A stretch of DNA of 64,000 nucleotides from Terfezia claveryi (lineage: Eukaryota > Ascomycota > Pezizomycetes > Pezizales > Pezizaceae): positions 186,001 through 250,000 of the forward strand of contig WHUX01000061.1 in the NCBI GenBank assembly GCA_015179025.1, given 5' to 3'. Shown piece after piece: positions 24,643 through 36,064 of this stretch. The notes beneath the pieces were generated by a model. It did no database searches. It saw nothing but the letters and a program-made list of their open reading frames with translations, and was not told where the DNA came from. Position numbers and translations under genes: made by a program. How positions within the stretch are numbered: the stretch's first letter is position 1; each line of letters starts with the position of its first letter.

Positions 24643-27297
24643 ATGGATTCAGATGCTGATGAAGTGAGAGCTACTCTGGTGCGTAATGGATATAACACTG
24701 CCGTGGAAGGGATACGGGCAACAGAATATCCGCAGCTTCAAGGTCAGCCCCGAGAACGAAAAAGCCTGTCCATCTCAGGGAATGAAAGCTCACCAGTCCT
24801 CTTAGACATTACGTATCTTGACCATGCTGGGACAACTCTTTATGCATCAAGTCTTGTCCAAAAAGTAGCAGACGACCTTGTGTCAAACTTATATGGGAAT
24901 CCCCATTCCCAGTCCCCATCGTCACAGCTGACCAGCAAAAGGATTAAAGATATCCGCCTGAGAGTGCTACAGCTGTTTAATGCCAGTCCTGCTGACTATG
25001 ATATAGTGTTTTGTACCAATGCTACTGCTGGTATGAAACTCGTATTGGAAGCATATACAGCGCAAGTAGGGGCATTTCAATACTGCTATCATAAAGATTG
25101 TCACACCAGTGCAGTTGGGATCAGGGAGCTTTCAGGAGATGCCAAATGCTTCTTACGTGATGAAGAGGTGGAAAAATGGCTTGAAGGAGGGTCAACTACA
25201 GATGAAGTGGAATCCAAGACCCGAGGATTGTTCGTATACCCCGCACAATCAAACCTGTCTGGTCGCAGATTACCGCAGTCCTGGGCTAGGAAAGTGAGAA
25301 TTTCGGGTCGCAAATTCTACACATTGCTCGATGCGGCAGCCCTAGTCACAACTACACCTCTAGATTTAGCTCTCATGGAGCCAGATTTTACGGTTGTGAG
25401 CTTTTACAAAATGTTCGGTTACCCTGATTTGGGTGCTCTGATCGTTCGCAAAACATCACCTGGCATGCTCGAATTCCTGGAGAATCGCAGGTACTTTGGA
25501 GGCGGAACCGTAGCTGCTGTGACGTCACAGGGCGATGCTTTTCATGCCAAAAGATCCGGCGTTCCGCATGAACATCTGGAAGATGGGACGCTTTCATTTC
25601 ATTCCATAATTGCTCTGGACATTGCCTTGACGGTTCATAAAGATTTATATGGAGATTTTTCCAGTATATCGAGACATGCGACTTCGCTGGTGATGCACTT
25701 ACAACAGAAACTCGCTAAGTTGGAACATTACAATGGAAAGCGCGTCTGCACACTGTATTCCGAATCTTTCCCTTCAACGACTGACGAGTCAACTGTGGAC
25801 GACTGGGTGAGACACCAAGGGCCCACAGTAGCTTTTAATATGAGAAGAGCAGATGGCGCCTGGGTTGGCTATTCTGAAGTCGAGAAGCTGGCCGCTGTGA
25901 AGCGGATTCATATTCGAACCGGCGGTCTATGTAATCCTGGCGGTGTTGAATCTTATGTTGGCTTGAAGGCATGGGAAATCAAGCAAAATTACGAAGCCGG
26001 GCATAGATGTTGGGATGATCAAGATGTTATGAGAGGCAAGCCTACAGGAGCTATACGGGTCAGTCTAGGAGCTATGAGCACTATAGATGATGTTGAGAAT
26101 TTGATTTCGTTCATCGACGAGTTTTACGTTGAAAAAGAAAGGTCTACTCTGCAAAAGGAGCTTGTGAGGGGAGATTGGGGAGGCAAGGCTACAGCCGTGG
26201 TCGAGAGTATTACCATATGTATGTGCGGCTTCCCATCTCTCGGTTGATACTAAACATGCACAGATCCTATTAAATCCTGTGGTGGATACAAAATTCCTGC
26301 GGGGATTACCTGGGAACTCAAACCTCATGGCCTTGCTTGGGATAGGGAGTGGTGCCTGGTTCACTTAGGAACTGGTTCCGCAATGAATCAAAAGCAGTAC
26401 GTTTATCCGCCTTACAATAGTGTCTATATACTGACAGTCATTGAGATACAACAAAATGGCGCTCATTCGCCCCTCACTCGCCATGGAAGATGGAGTCCTC
26501 ACAGTTTCTTGTGTTGGGTCCCCGGCCTCAATCAATATTTCACTAGCTTCCTCAGAGCTAGATGCGCTGCAGTCCTCTGCTTCTCGTGTATGTGGTGACA
26601 AGATAAACGCCCTGACATATTCCGCACCAGAGGTTATTGAGTTTTTCTCAGCAGCCATTGGTGTGCCGTGTACTCTTGCTCGGTTTCCAGCTTCCTTGAC
26701 TTCGAAACGGCATTTTAAACCCCACCTTGCCGCTCCTCAGAGTGGTGATACCGAGCTATGTGCGGCTAAACAGCCTCCAATATTGCTTTCCAACGAGAGT
26801 CCCATACTCCTCATAAACAGAACTAGTGTTGATCACCTGAATGAAGAGATCAAGACTTCTGGTGGAAAGGCAGCTAAGGTGGATGTCTTCAGAGCAAACA
26901 TTGTGATCGCTGAAACCGGACCAAAACGGATTGCTTACTCAGAAGATACATGGAAGCATCTTCAAATAGGAAAGGAGTTTATAAAGGTTCGTATCATATA
27001 TCGCTTCTCTTTTCTACGCCACCAAATTACATTGATGGCACATGACTGATATCTTCCCAGTTATTGGGCCCATGTAGGAGGTGTCATATGATCTGTATAG
27101 ACCAGCAAACTGCTATCCAGGACGAAGAACCCTATGTCACATTGTCAAAGACAAGACGAATTGGTGGTAGGGTGCTTTTTGGTCAGCATGCCATGCACCT
27201 TCCTGTGAAGAGCCGGTTGAGCCGCCCGGGTATCAAAGTGGGGGATTTGGTTAGGGTCTTGGACTTTGAACCAAATATCTTGGAGAGTGGAGACTAA
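24643..27297 (+). CDS. hxB: Molybdenum cofactor sulfurase (HxB/MOCOS)
   Basis: Five exons, 24643-24742, 24806-26218, 26264-26396, 26446-26986 and 27061-27297, give 807 residues. The N-terminal two thirds is a class V aminotransferase/NifS-like domain: YLDHAGTTLYA, NPHSQSPSS, and the PLP lysine at residue 235 in SFYKMFGYPDLGAL. The C-terminal part is a MOSC domain with GPCRRCHMICID and RVLFGQH. The enzyme moves sulfur from cysteine to the molybdenum cofactor to activate xanthine dehydrogenase and nicotinate hydroxylase, the role of hxB in Aspergillus purine use. Intron 1 (63 nt) has no stop and is a multiple of three, so retention would add 21 residues; splicing is preferred because it restores EYPQLQDITYLDHAG. 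The upstream ATG at 24541 is an alternative start. Confidence 0.94.
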
Positions 27298-28627
27298 GCT
27301 ATGGGGCTTGTAAAAAACATTCCATTTCGTATATCTATCCACCCCATTAGATTGAGAGCATTGTGTATGGAACTTTAATGCTAAGATATACAATTGGGCT
27401 CATATAGAACTAACCTAGAAGGCGGATATATATCCAGCAACCTTCGGCTATTATTTGCTGAAACAATTCTAGCCAGCTACCTGTCTCCTCTCTCAACCCG
27501 GTCCACTGTGCTTGGTGGGCTATATCCGGGAAATACCCGTAAGAAAAAGGCGCTATCAGATGCATGCCGCGGTTGGTGAATCAGATCTGAAGCGCCGAAC
27601 CTGGAAGAGGGCATTGACCATGATTCGTTATTGAGTATTGAACGGCTGGATTTGTTATTGAATATTGAATGGTTGAATTTGTAGTATCTATTCTCATGAG
27701 ATCAGTGACATCGAGTAGTGAACAAAGGGTACGGTACATAGAGGAAAATCAAAGCAAGTAATCTAGATATTTTTGAGTGAAGAGAAATATGGCTCCCATG
27801 CAACATGCGGGTGCATGTCATCCATGACCACCCGTCGCGGACGCATGGCCCTGCAGCGCAAGTGGATAGATACCAGTAGGTAGCTCCTTACCGTAGTAGA
27901 AACAAATAGTTTCTAGGTAGTGTGAACCTACCTACTAGGATCAAAGTAAGGAAGTCAACCCCACGTTTCTCGCCCCTAGTCACGTTGACAAATCCTGCTT
28001 ACAAGATACGTGATTTCAATTAGGCTGTAGTCTAGTGCTGGTTATCCCTGTAAGTCACAGGCTGATTGCCCTCATTGCTGCAAGTAAGAATCTGCAGGAT
28101 ACCCTAGGCACAAAAATATCCGTACAGCTGCCTCAGTATTCAGCTGCCACTGGCAAAACTGTTTTGTCTCGTCTTTCTCAGCTTCTCCTCTCGTTTTCAG
28201 TAGGCAGGATTGGCAGCGGGCTTTGGCCGGATGGACAATGGACCAACCACCTTGATGCCACTGCCACTGTACCGGCCACTACCGGTACTACATTAGCTTC
28301 GTTCTACGGAGTACCCCGTACTCAATTACTGCGACACACCTGTTCCTTTACATACCCCATTTTGCCTTGCTCTCGAGATAAAGAGCTTCGTTCGGTCCTT
28401 ACTGTCTTGTGTTTCACGTTCGGGGAGAAGTTTGATAATATTTTACTACTGTCCCAGTTCCGTTGTATAGAATTTCGATATTACTAGGGTTGATACTCCT
28501 ACGTGCAGTACATTTCCAATCTGTCTCGTTTCTTCTGTTTGGTCCACAACAAACAATACCGCCCCAAGTTTACAGTAAATTCCAACCTCCGACGAAATTA
28601 CAATATTTTGCCTGATCGAGGTATACA
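27298..28627. other. Intergenic region upstream of the PAQR gene
   Basis: No supported gene lies in these 1.3 kb. A 27-bp tandem duplication with transition differences lies at 27627-27680. The sequence from 28300 to 28627 is CT-rich and probably holds the promoter and leader of the next gene. Confidence 0.5.
27627..27680. repeat. 27-bp tandem duplication differing by four transitions
   Basis: Two adjacent 27-bp copies, 27627-27653 and 27654-27680, differ at four positions, and all four are G-to-A or C-to-T in the second copy. Confidence 0.75.
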
Positions 28628-30236
28628 ATGTCTACAGCGTGCACTACTTCCTCCATTCTGGAGCCTTACGACAGCAATGATACAGGATCGAAAGCTACTT
28701 TGAGGAAGAAGGGGAAGAGGAGGCATTCGTTGCACCATGCTCGTCGTTTTTCGGAATTCATAGAGGATGATTCGGTTATGCTAAAGTTGGTGTGTTTATC
28801 CGGTGTTTTGTACCGGTCGGCATGGAATACTAACCTTGTCTGCTAGGTCGACGACTTTTTGACAGAATTGGAAGATAAATTGGACACTTTGGAAAGCTAT
28901 GGTATTGAAAAAATGGGCGAAGGACTGGAAGCAGCATATAACACATTATATTCTGTCCGGGCAGAGTGTCATCGGGTGAAAGATGAGGTGCTGGATGGAG
29001 GTCGGCGAAGGGCAGGCGAGGTACTTGATTCTGGTCGCCGACGGGCAGCTGTTTTGGTGGAAGTTCTCGAGTCACGGTATGCCAACCTGCTTTCAGGCCG
29101 GGAGACAATTGCGGCAAAAGTCTCGCACGGAGTGGAGTTCTTGTCTGGATTACTGGCCGACATCGAGGCAACAATTGACGATGCTGTGACACGAGAAATC
29201 GATTCAGCTAAACGTGGTTTGGAGCATATCGTTGATGCAAAGGACCATCTTGCAGAAAGCATAGAAAGAGCAATCAAGGCTGCCCAGGAGAGAAGGTTGA
29301 TAACCTACGAGGAGCTCCCTTTCCCGTGGAGGGTAAACCCCTACATCATCTCGGGCTACCGATTCACGGAAACATATGCCGACTGTGTTCGCTCAGCCTT
29401 TGCCCTCAGTAATGAGACTACCAATATCTGGTCCCATGCCCTGGGTTTTGTGATAATACTGTCCATTGCGTTTTATTTCTACCCATCATCGGAGATGTTC
29501 TCAAACCATACCACCGTGGATAAACTTATAAACGGACTTTTTTTCCTTGCAGCTGCGAAGTGTATGGTATGCAGTACGATCTGGCATACTTTTAGTTCGA
29601 TATCTCACCAGCACACCATGGAGAGGTTTGCATGCGTCGACTATTCTGGTATTTCACTTCTTATTGCTGCTTCCATTATCACAACGGAATACACGGCTTT
29701 TTATGTCGACCCAGTCTCCAGATGGATATATATATCAATCACATTCATCTTGGGCATTGCAGGAATGATACTCCCGTGGAAGCCTACCTTTAATAGAGCG
29801 TATGTTACCTGATAATGCCCTCTGACTATGTATCTGATTGCTAATATGTGTTGTTCAGAGATATGCGTGTCTGGAGGGTAGCATTCTACGTCGGTCTCGG
29901 GGCCACTGGGTTTATTCCAATGTTCCAACTGACTTACATCAGGGGTGTAGAATGGACCATGTCCTTTTACGGCCCTGTTATGAAATCGGTATTATTTGCT
30001 TTCTTGGTCATATGGAGTTCTAGACTAACTTCTCATGATAGATCCTGGTGTATCTCTGTGGAGCATGTGTATATGCTGCTCAAGTTCCAGAAAAGTACTA
30101 CCCTGGGTGCTTTGACTGGATCGGAGGAAGCCATAATATCTGGCATGCTTGTGTGTTAGGCGGGATCCTTTTCCATTGGCATGCTATGAACGACTTGTTT
30201 CACGTGGCATTCAAGATGGCTACCGCTCAGGTGTAG
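28628..30236 (+). CDS. PAQR/AdipoR-HlyIII family membrane protein, Izh3-like
   Basis: Four exons, 28628-28789, 28847-29799, 29859-29988 and 30042-30236, give 479 residues. The first 215 or so residues are soluble and helical, with Arg/Glu-rich repeats (GGRRRAGEVLDSGRRRAA), followed by a seven-helix PAQR core. Core signatures are present: SNETTNIWSHALG near 241-253, the S-x3-H pair in CSTIWHTFSSISH near 300, and HNIWH at 446-450, the presumed zinc ligands. A long N-terminal extension distinguishes yeast Izh3 from Izh1/2/4. Family members act as zinc-dependent receptors or ceramidase-like hydrolases tied to sterol and zinc homeostasis; which applies here is unknown. All three introns have conventional GT donors and AG acceptors, and the junctions keep the transmembrane segments intact. 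Confidence 0.92.
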
Positions 30237-31496
30237 GTCCTATCTGCAGCATAGACTTATATCCTTTCAAGACAGTAGTAGGCAAACTCAGAGATACATC
30301 CCATATCTTGTCAAAACACGGCCCTTTCTGAGCTGTCACCAGAGGGGGGGCAATGGAGTTTTGATGAACTTTCTCCATCCTCACAAATTCTTTTGTGACA
30401 TATCTGTTAATAGACTTTATAATGGGTGGCGGAGTTATATTTCTTTTCTTCCTTTAATCCAACTAGACGAATAGCTCGACTTTGATGGTTGTTACACAAA
30501 GTTCCTTGCTGACATGTTTGTGGATTTTGTTTTTATTTTGTTTTATTCTTTCTTGCGGTTATGGTGGCACCTTTAGACACCCAGTATATACGGGGGATTC
30601 GAGTGGTTGTGAATGCACTTTGGAGTGTGCTGGTTGGATCATTTTTTTTTTCAACCTTTTTGTGGCTTTCCACTCTCATTTGCATCTGGAGTCTTCGTTT
30701 TTTGTGTTTTGTTTTGAAGAGTGGAAATGAAAGATATCAAGATAAGACTAGAATGGAACGATCTACGTGACCTTGGGCTTTGAAATGAAACTGATCTAGA
30801 CCTTTACCTGTACATGTCATTGAGGGCAATCAGTGGCAATCAGGTTAGTCTGGTTGGCACGCAATCAGGCTACGTTGAGAGATATGTTGTGGTATTGTAT
30901 GATGGATCAAGCCACATAGTCATCTCCAATGCTCAATACCTTACATACGCTTCGGGACCCTACAAGGCTGCTGCCACTTACAGTATCCCACTGTGTGAGG
31001 CCTCGTTTAGATACGACTGACTATACGGTGGCCAGAAGTACAGCGTAATGATGCAATTAAGGCAAAGAAGCGCAACTCACTAAATGGAGCTTATTCTCCA
31101 CAGAGTTTTCTAGTACTGTATGCACTGCCCTTCGGGGAAGTATAGCGACACCCCAGTGGAGTGTCTGGCCCCCCCGCGACTACATAAGGCTTACCTAGGG
31201 TTAAAGCGGACTCTGTACATTAATGGTCCTGCTGACATAATACCAGTTTGAGAAATACGATATACATGAATGAAGGCAGTCAATCCAAGTACAAATTGGA
31301 TTAATAAGGTTTATACTGTTCAAGCTCAGATTGGTCATAAATTTACAACTGAAAGTTTGACAGTTTACCCTGAATTGCTGAAAAATATATCCAATAGAAG
31401 TCGTCGACAGATCGCCGGGTGGCAACTCCCTTAGTGGCGGGACTAACCCAGCTCGTCGAAGGGCTCAATTTCTGCTGTTTAGTTCTCCCGACCTAC

Positions 31497-32388
31497 CTAG
31501 TCTGGTTGGCACAGCCCCGCGTAGCCTCCGACATGATTACTCCTCTACCGGATTGGCGTAGTCTCGATCAGACCGGAGACAATGACCCGCTGCATCCATT
31601 TCCGGTACTCTCATAAAGTTACCACATTTACAAGCTTTTTCCTACTCTAACGTGGTTATTGGCGAGGGTGGTGAGCTCCACGGTATTGTGTCCATAAAAG
31701 CCCTGGATGCCTCCAATAAAAAAGACATCGAGATAGCGTAAGCATTCTCCGCTTCTAATAACTGCGAAAGTGTGTTGACCGTATACAGATAGGCACAGTG
31801 AGTTAATCTTGTCAGGTTAGCACTGTCTGGTTGCACTGATCTCACAAACAAAAATATGATACAAACTGTTTTTTGTCCAATGCGAACGACTGGAGTCTTG
31901 GCGTAAGACTAGGAAAAGTCTCTGGGTATTACGTTATTATGAGAGCTTTGTAAGTTCAAAGGGGCGTAGTTTAGTTTTTTTTTTTTTTTTTATAAATACT
32001 TATTACTCTTATGCGGCCCCGATAGGGGGAGCGTAGTTTAGTAGTGGTGCCATTTTAAATTGCCGAGTGCCTAAAGCTTCTTTTTGACCCTACCTCAATA
32101 GGGTCTGGAGAAATGAGTTAGTTTTTAGTATGGGCGTTACCTACCGCATAATGGTACAACACCAAGATGCGTAGCCAACTACAATTTCTCCCTTTCCCAA
32201 AATACTTCCCTAATAGACCTAATATCCTAGTCTGGCTTGCTAATATCCTTATCTAAATTTTCTAAAATGGACTCCAAAGCCTTAATCAAATCTTCCCCAT
32301 CTCCACCTTCCCGTTTTGAGAGAACTTTGAGCACTTTCAGCTAGTCTCGTGCTTTCAGCTCCCACTCCCCCTGTGCCAACCAGACTAG
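31497..32388. repeat. Perfect 18-bp inverted repeat pair enclosing 856 bp
   Basis: CTAGTCTGGTTGGCACAG at 31497-31514 recurs exactly as its reverse complement at 32371-32388. The enclosed sequence has no transposase-like frame. It could be a degraded terminal-inverted-repeat element or two inverted fragments of one repeat family; the second copy lies inside a protein-like frame. Confidence 0.5.
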
Positions 32389-32541
32389 CTCCCCCTGTTG
32401 TAGCGTCACTACAATTTCATCTTCTTGTTGGTAGTAGGGACTCACTATGAAGTTCTGCGATAATGGCGACTGAGGCCCCTAGTCCGTCTGCGGCTAGACG
32501 GTACCAGCCTTGGGTGGTGGATCCTGATTAGCGGACGGCAT
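32179..32541 (-). pseudogene. Decayed protein-like frame with four in-frame TAG codons
   Basis: From the ATG at 32541 one frame of 121 codons reads like a charged, helical protein (GELVWLAQGEWELKARD; EDLIKALESILENLDKDI). It is interrupted at 32494-32496, 32479-32481, 32341-32343 and 32227-32229. All four internal stops are TAG, as expected from C-to-T change at CAG, the signature of repeat-induced point mutation. Four stops in 121 codons alone would not exceed chance by much; the argument rests on the protein-like character and the uniform codon. I do not recognise the protein, though a repeated element is likely because an 18-bp piece recurs nearby. Confidence 0.35.
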
Positions 32542-33344
32542 AGTTTGTGGTTACGTTTGTTTTTGGGAGGCAGGAAGTAGGATGAGAACATAACTGGAAG
32601 GGTGGTGTCCCAGGCATATTTAATATTTTCAGATATCGAGGCTCATGCAGCCTACACAGTAGTCATGGGCCAATCAACTCTTGTGCTGTTTTAAAAGCTC
32701 AGCCCAAATTTTTATTACCCTGAATTGCTGCATTATTTATCCAATTGAGTCCAACATCAACGGGGCTATCGGGCCTTCTTTTCTAATTTTGAGATACAAT
32801 ATGCACTCCATTAATCGATAATCCAGATACTAAGATTTTATGTTTACCCTCAACCCAATCACGGGACACATTTACCTTCTTTTGCCAAGCCCGCAACCTG
32901 CCCTAACTCCAACTAATAACTGACAAGTATATAAACACGCATTTCCCCCCACCCCTCTTACATGCTTCGATCAAAAAAGTTCAGAGATCAGCCATATTAC
33001 TCGTCACGATTTTGAACTCCACGACGATTAATGCCAGAGAGCTACCCCTAGGGGGGCTCATCGATCTCGAGATGTACACTCCTGGATAGGAAGCCTGCTT
33101 TCCGTTGGGTCCCATTTGGTTGGGGCGATGGGGGGTGGGTGTCGATATGATGGGAGACATACCTTTTGGGTGTCACAAGTTGTTCTTTTGAAGTTATAAA
33201 TGAAATGAACGATAGTAATATGAATCATCATCATCGGTCAATGTGCGAATGTGATGAGTAAAATTTGTTTGCAGGTCAATTTGATGCACCTACTTAGCTT
33301 GTGCAGATTCTTATGGAACATGTTTCTACTGGCAACTAAATTTA

Positions 33345-34861
33345 TAGTCTGGTTGGGATGTCTCTCGTGCCCAACCAGATGCCTGAAATACCTGTCAAAT
33401 TTCATATTTGCGAAACCAAAAACCCGTCACTACAACTGCACAACACATAGATTAAGCCTTCGCTTCGACGTTGCCCTTGCCCGTCGTGCTCCACGTTCCT
33501 CCACGCCACGCCTGTTTTCACTCTCTTCTGTGGAACAGTGCAAAAGGCTTAGGGCACGTCAGACGCTTCATTCTCTAGGAAAATCTTCTACAAACATGCA
33601 AGCATGCAAGCCCGAGACCCTTACTCAATTGCAATCCCAAGTGTTATGTATCATTAGGCTACTAATGGAATTACAGAGAGTAACTACTACTGTGTTTGTG
33701 ATTGATTATTGGCCACCACTAAGTACCGTAGACACCTAACCCTGTCTCCTTCCAACCTAAAACAGATGGATCTACCGAAATCTCACCAAATTTATATTTG
33801 GTATTGTGCCAACCAGAACTATTTGGTATTGCCTGCTTGGTAGTTTCGATCGAGACTACAGTACTGCTTGGCTACTTACAGATGGCTAAATTGGGTAACT
33901 GCCTGGAGCCTTCTTACACAACTAATCCGCGGGCTTCGCGTTTGAGGAATTGGCGCAATTTCGTCAAGAAGTTAAGATCTCCAGACCGGCCTCTGCACAC
34001 GGCTCCTGAAGCACGGCAAAAAGATATCTCGATTGAAAACTCGTCGCTCGACCTGGTCGCAAGTTTTTCACTCCAATTCTTCCGCGGGACGGCAGACTAA
34101 GATACATAAAAATTGGGCTGTGGGCATCCAAGTTGGGTTAATCCAGGCGGTCCTAGCGCGTTCTCGGAGATTACGATTCACATGGAATATGTTTTCAATA
34201 TTGCTGACGTTCTTGGCCCTGTCGTAGAGATTCATGAGGCTGCCAAGTATCGGAGAAGGACGACCCTTATGATACGGGTACCGTACACGTACGGAGTTGG
34301 CGATGGGGACTGAAGAATACCGACGGTAAGCACTTACAGAAACATACAGGTGGCCGTAGAATGATGCAAGGCAGACTATACACTGTCTGCTTGGTACATG
34401 TTGCTATTCTAAGAACTGATATCAGTTTTGCTAGGGCTACCTACTGTAGAGGGCTTAGGTACGGTAGTTACCTAACAGTTTGGATAGTATCTGGTTACAG
34501 AACTGTGTGACACTTTAAGTAGGTACAGCACAGATACCTCAAGATCTCGATCTTTAACATGTCATTCTGTTTCTAATTGTGGATACAGCTCTTCCTAAAA
34601 CTGGAAACTGCCTAACTTTCAATTAATTCGATTTCTCCTGCCTATCAACAATCTAGCCATTGCAATTGAGCCATTGTTAGCCAAAGAAACCTCAAAATAC
34701 CCATGTACGGTACAGAGGCTTCATAACGGAACAGTACACCTGACGTCACGTGGCAAGTGGATATTGGAAATGTTTCCCAAGATGTTAGACTTATCAAGCG
34801 ATATCGGTTGGGCCTGACTTCGTGTATTCTTAGCAAGAACCGATGTGGTACAACCAGACTA
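33345..34861. mobile_element. Possible decayed inverted-repeat element
   Basis: TAGTCTGGTTG at 33345-33355 and its exact reverse complement at 34851-34861 enclose 1.5 kb. Further partial inverted copies lie inside (33370-33379 and 33806-33817). No transposase is recognisable, and target-site duplication is at best a TA. The assignment is tentative. Confidence 0.25.
33348..33379. repeat. 10-bp perfect hairpin, 12-nt loop
   Basis: TCTGGTTGGG at 33348-33357 pairs with CCCAACCAGA at 33370-33379. Both arms match the repeat core dispersed in this desert, so it is probably a nested or head-to-head repeat end. Confidence 0.6.
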
Positions 34862-35631
34862 AAGATTTATGTCCTCTTGAGTTACTCTACCTACAACCTC
34901 CACTGCTTGCGCGTTTCAAGTTCTACCCCGGGATGACAGCTGGTTGCCAATCTAGCAGACAAATAATTGTGAATAAGTGGGTTTTAAATGATTCCTTTTG
35001 TTTTTGGAAAGTTTGCATTTGGAACCTGCGACAAAATTGGGCTTCAGCCATGCCAAACGCGGATAAGTTACCGTGATCCGCATTGAGCGGCGGGCGTGGA
35101 CTGACAGGATTACGCGTAAGGAAAAAAAGGTGGAGATGGTTTGGTAGGTAGGTAGATAGTCTATGTGGCCATAGTCTTGCTGTTGTTGCCTTTCGAAGGC
35201 TTGAATCTATCCTTATGACGTTTGATCCATGGCAGTACCGCAGCCGTTTCTATTTATGTTTCTGTTTCTGTTGTGATTGCAATGCACTCACTGCCAGTCT
35301 GCATCCAGGTTTTTCATACTGTAGAACATGCACGCCTTCGTTTCTCCCCCTCCCTCACATAGATCCCCATTGTACCACCCCTCCCGGTCCCTGTGTCTTA
35401 GTTTTTTCGCGCTCAATCTAAGTGTAATTTCACTTCATCTGATCCCCCCTCATCTCCTTTTTTCGATGTGGCAGCTGCAGGCACAGACAGCTTGGTGGCT
35501 TCGCGGAAACGCCTCGCCGCCCGAGCAAAGGAACATATATATCCCCCCCCCCGCGAGCCCCTTTTGTTTACTCTACTTACACATCCACAGCAGCGGAGCC
35601 TTCAGCACAGCAGACTTAACTTCTTCCTTCA

Positions 35632-35682
35632 CTTCCGTACTTAATACTCTTCCGTACTTAATACTCTTCCGTACTTAATACT
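35632..35682. repeat. Three exact tandem copies of a 17-bp unit
   Basis: CTTCCGTACTTAATACT is repeated three times without change, ending 61 bp before the ATG of the secreted protein gene, so it lies in its proximal promoter or 5' leader. Confidence 0.85.
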
Positions 35683-35743
35683 TTAGCTATCACAAACAAC
35701 ACTCGCTTCCTTGCCGGAAAACATCAATTCTCCATACATCAAA

Positions 35744-36064
35744 ATGTCTGCTCAACAAAAGTTTCTCCTCACTGTTTTCTACCTCTGCGCCTTCTTGGCC
35801 CTCTTCGCCCCGGTCGCCCTTGCATACGGAAACAAGACCCAGACGACCAATGGCACTACATTTCCGTCAAACACCAGTAACCCTCGGCTCCCATCGAACA
35901 CCGACACCGGTAACGATAGCCACTCTTCGGCCGTCATCCAGCTTTCCTCCACCGTGGCTCTATTCGGTGCTTTGGTTGCTGTACGTTCAAACCCAGATTC
36001 TCCTTGCTTGGTTGATGTGATTGCTAACATTTTTGTTTTATAGGCGGCCGTTTTCACCATATAA
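35744..36064 (+). CDS. Small secreted, probably GPI-anchored protein
   Basis: Two exons, 35744-35980 and 36044-36064, give 85 residues. A clear signal peptide covers about residues 1-27 (a hydrophobic core after MSAQQK and a cleavage-like ALA). The middle is Asn/Ser/Thr-rich with four N-glycosylation sequons (NKT, NGT, NTS, NDS), and the C-terminus is a hydrophobic tail (LFGALVAAAVFTI), the layout of a GPI-anchored cell-wall peptide. The intron has a GTACGT donor, a GCTAAC branch and TAG acceptor. It has no cysteines, so it is not a typical cysteine-rich effector. I do not recognise a family. A 17-bp triple repeat lies just upstream. Confidence 0.7.

Larger units (their letters stand above)
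30237..35743. other. 5.5-kb gene desert with decayed repeats
   Basis: Beyond the PAQR 3' region I see no intact gene. The tract is AT-rich in patches and contains a cluster of TCTGGTTGG-core repeats in both orientations (30846-30860, 31497-31514, 32371-32388, 33345-33357, 33370-33379, 33806-33817, 34851-34861), two TTACCCTGAATTGCTG copies (31365 and 32715) and a stop-interrupted protein-like frame at 32179-32541. This pattern suggests old transposon debris. The last 500 bp are CT-rich and likely form the promoter of the small secreted protein gene. Confidence 0.6.

Noticed and set aside
30814..31020. 68-codon open frame on the plus strand
   Set aside because: No start context, no similarity, and it includes one of the dispersed desert repeats.
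33251..33739. 162-codon open frame on the plus strand
   Set aside because: Begins in repeat DNA, has no recognisable domain and no intron-exon neighbours.
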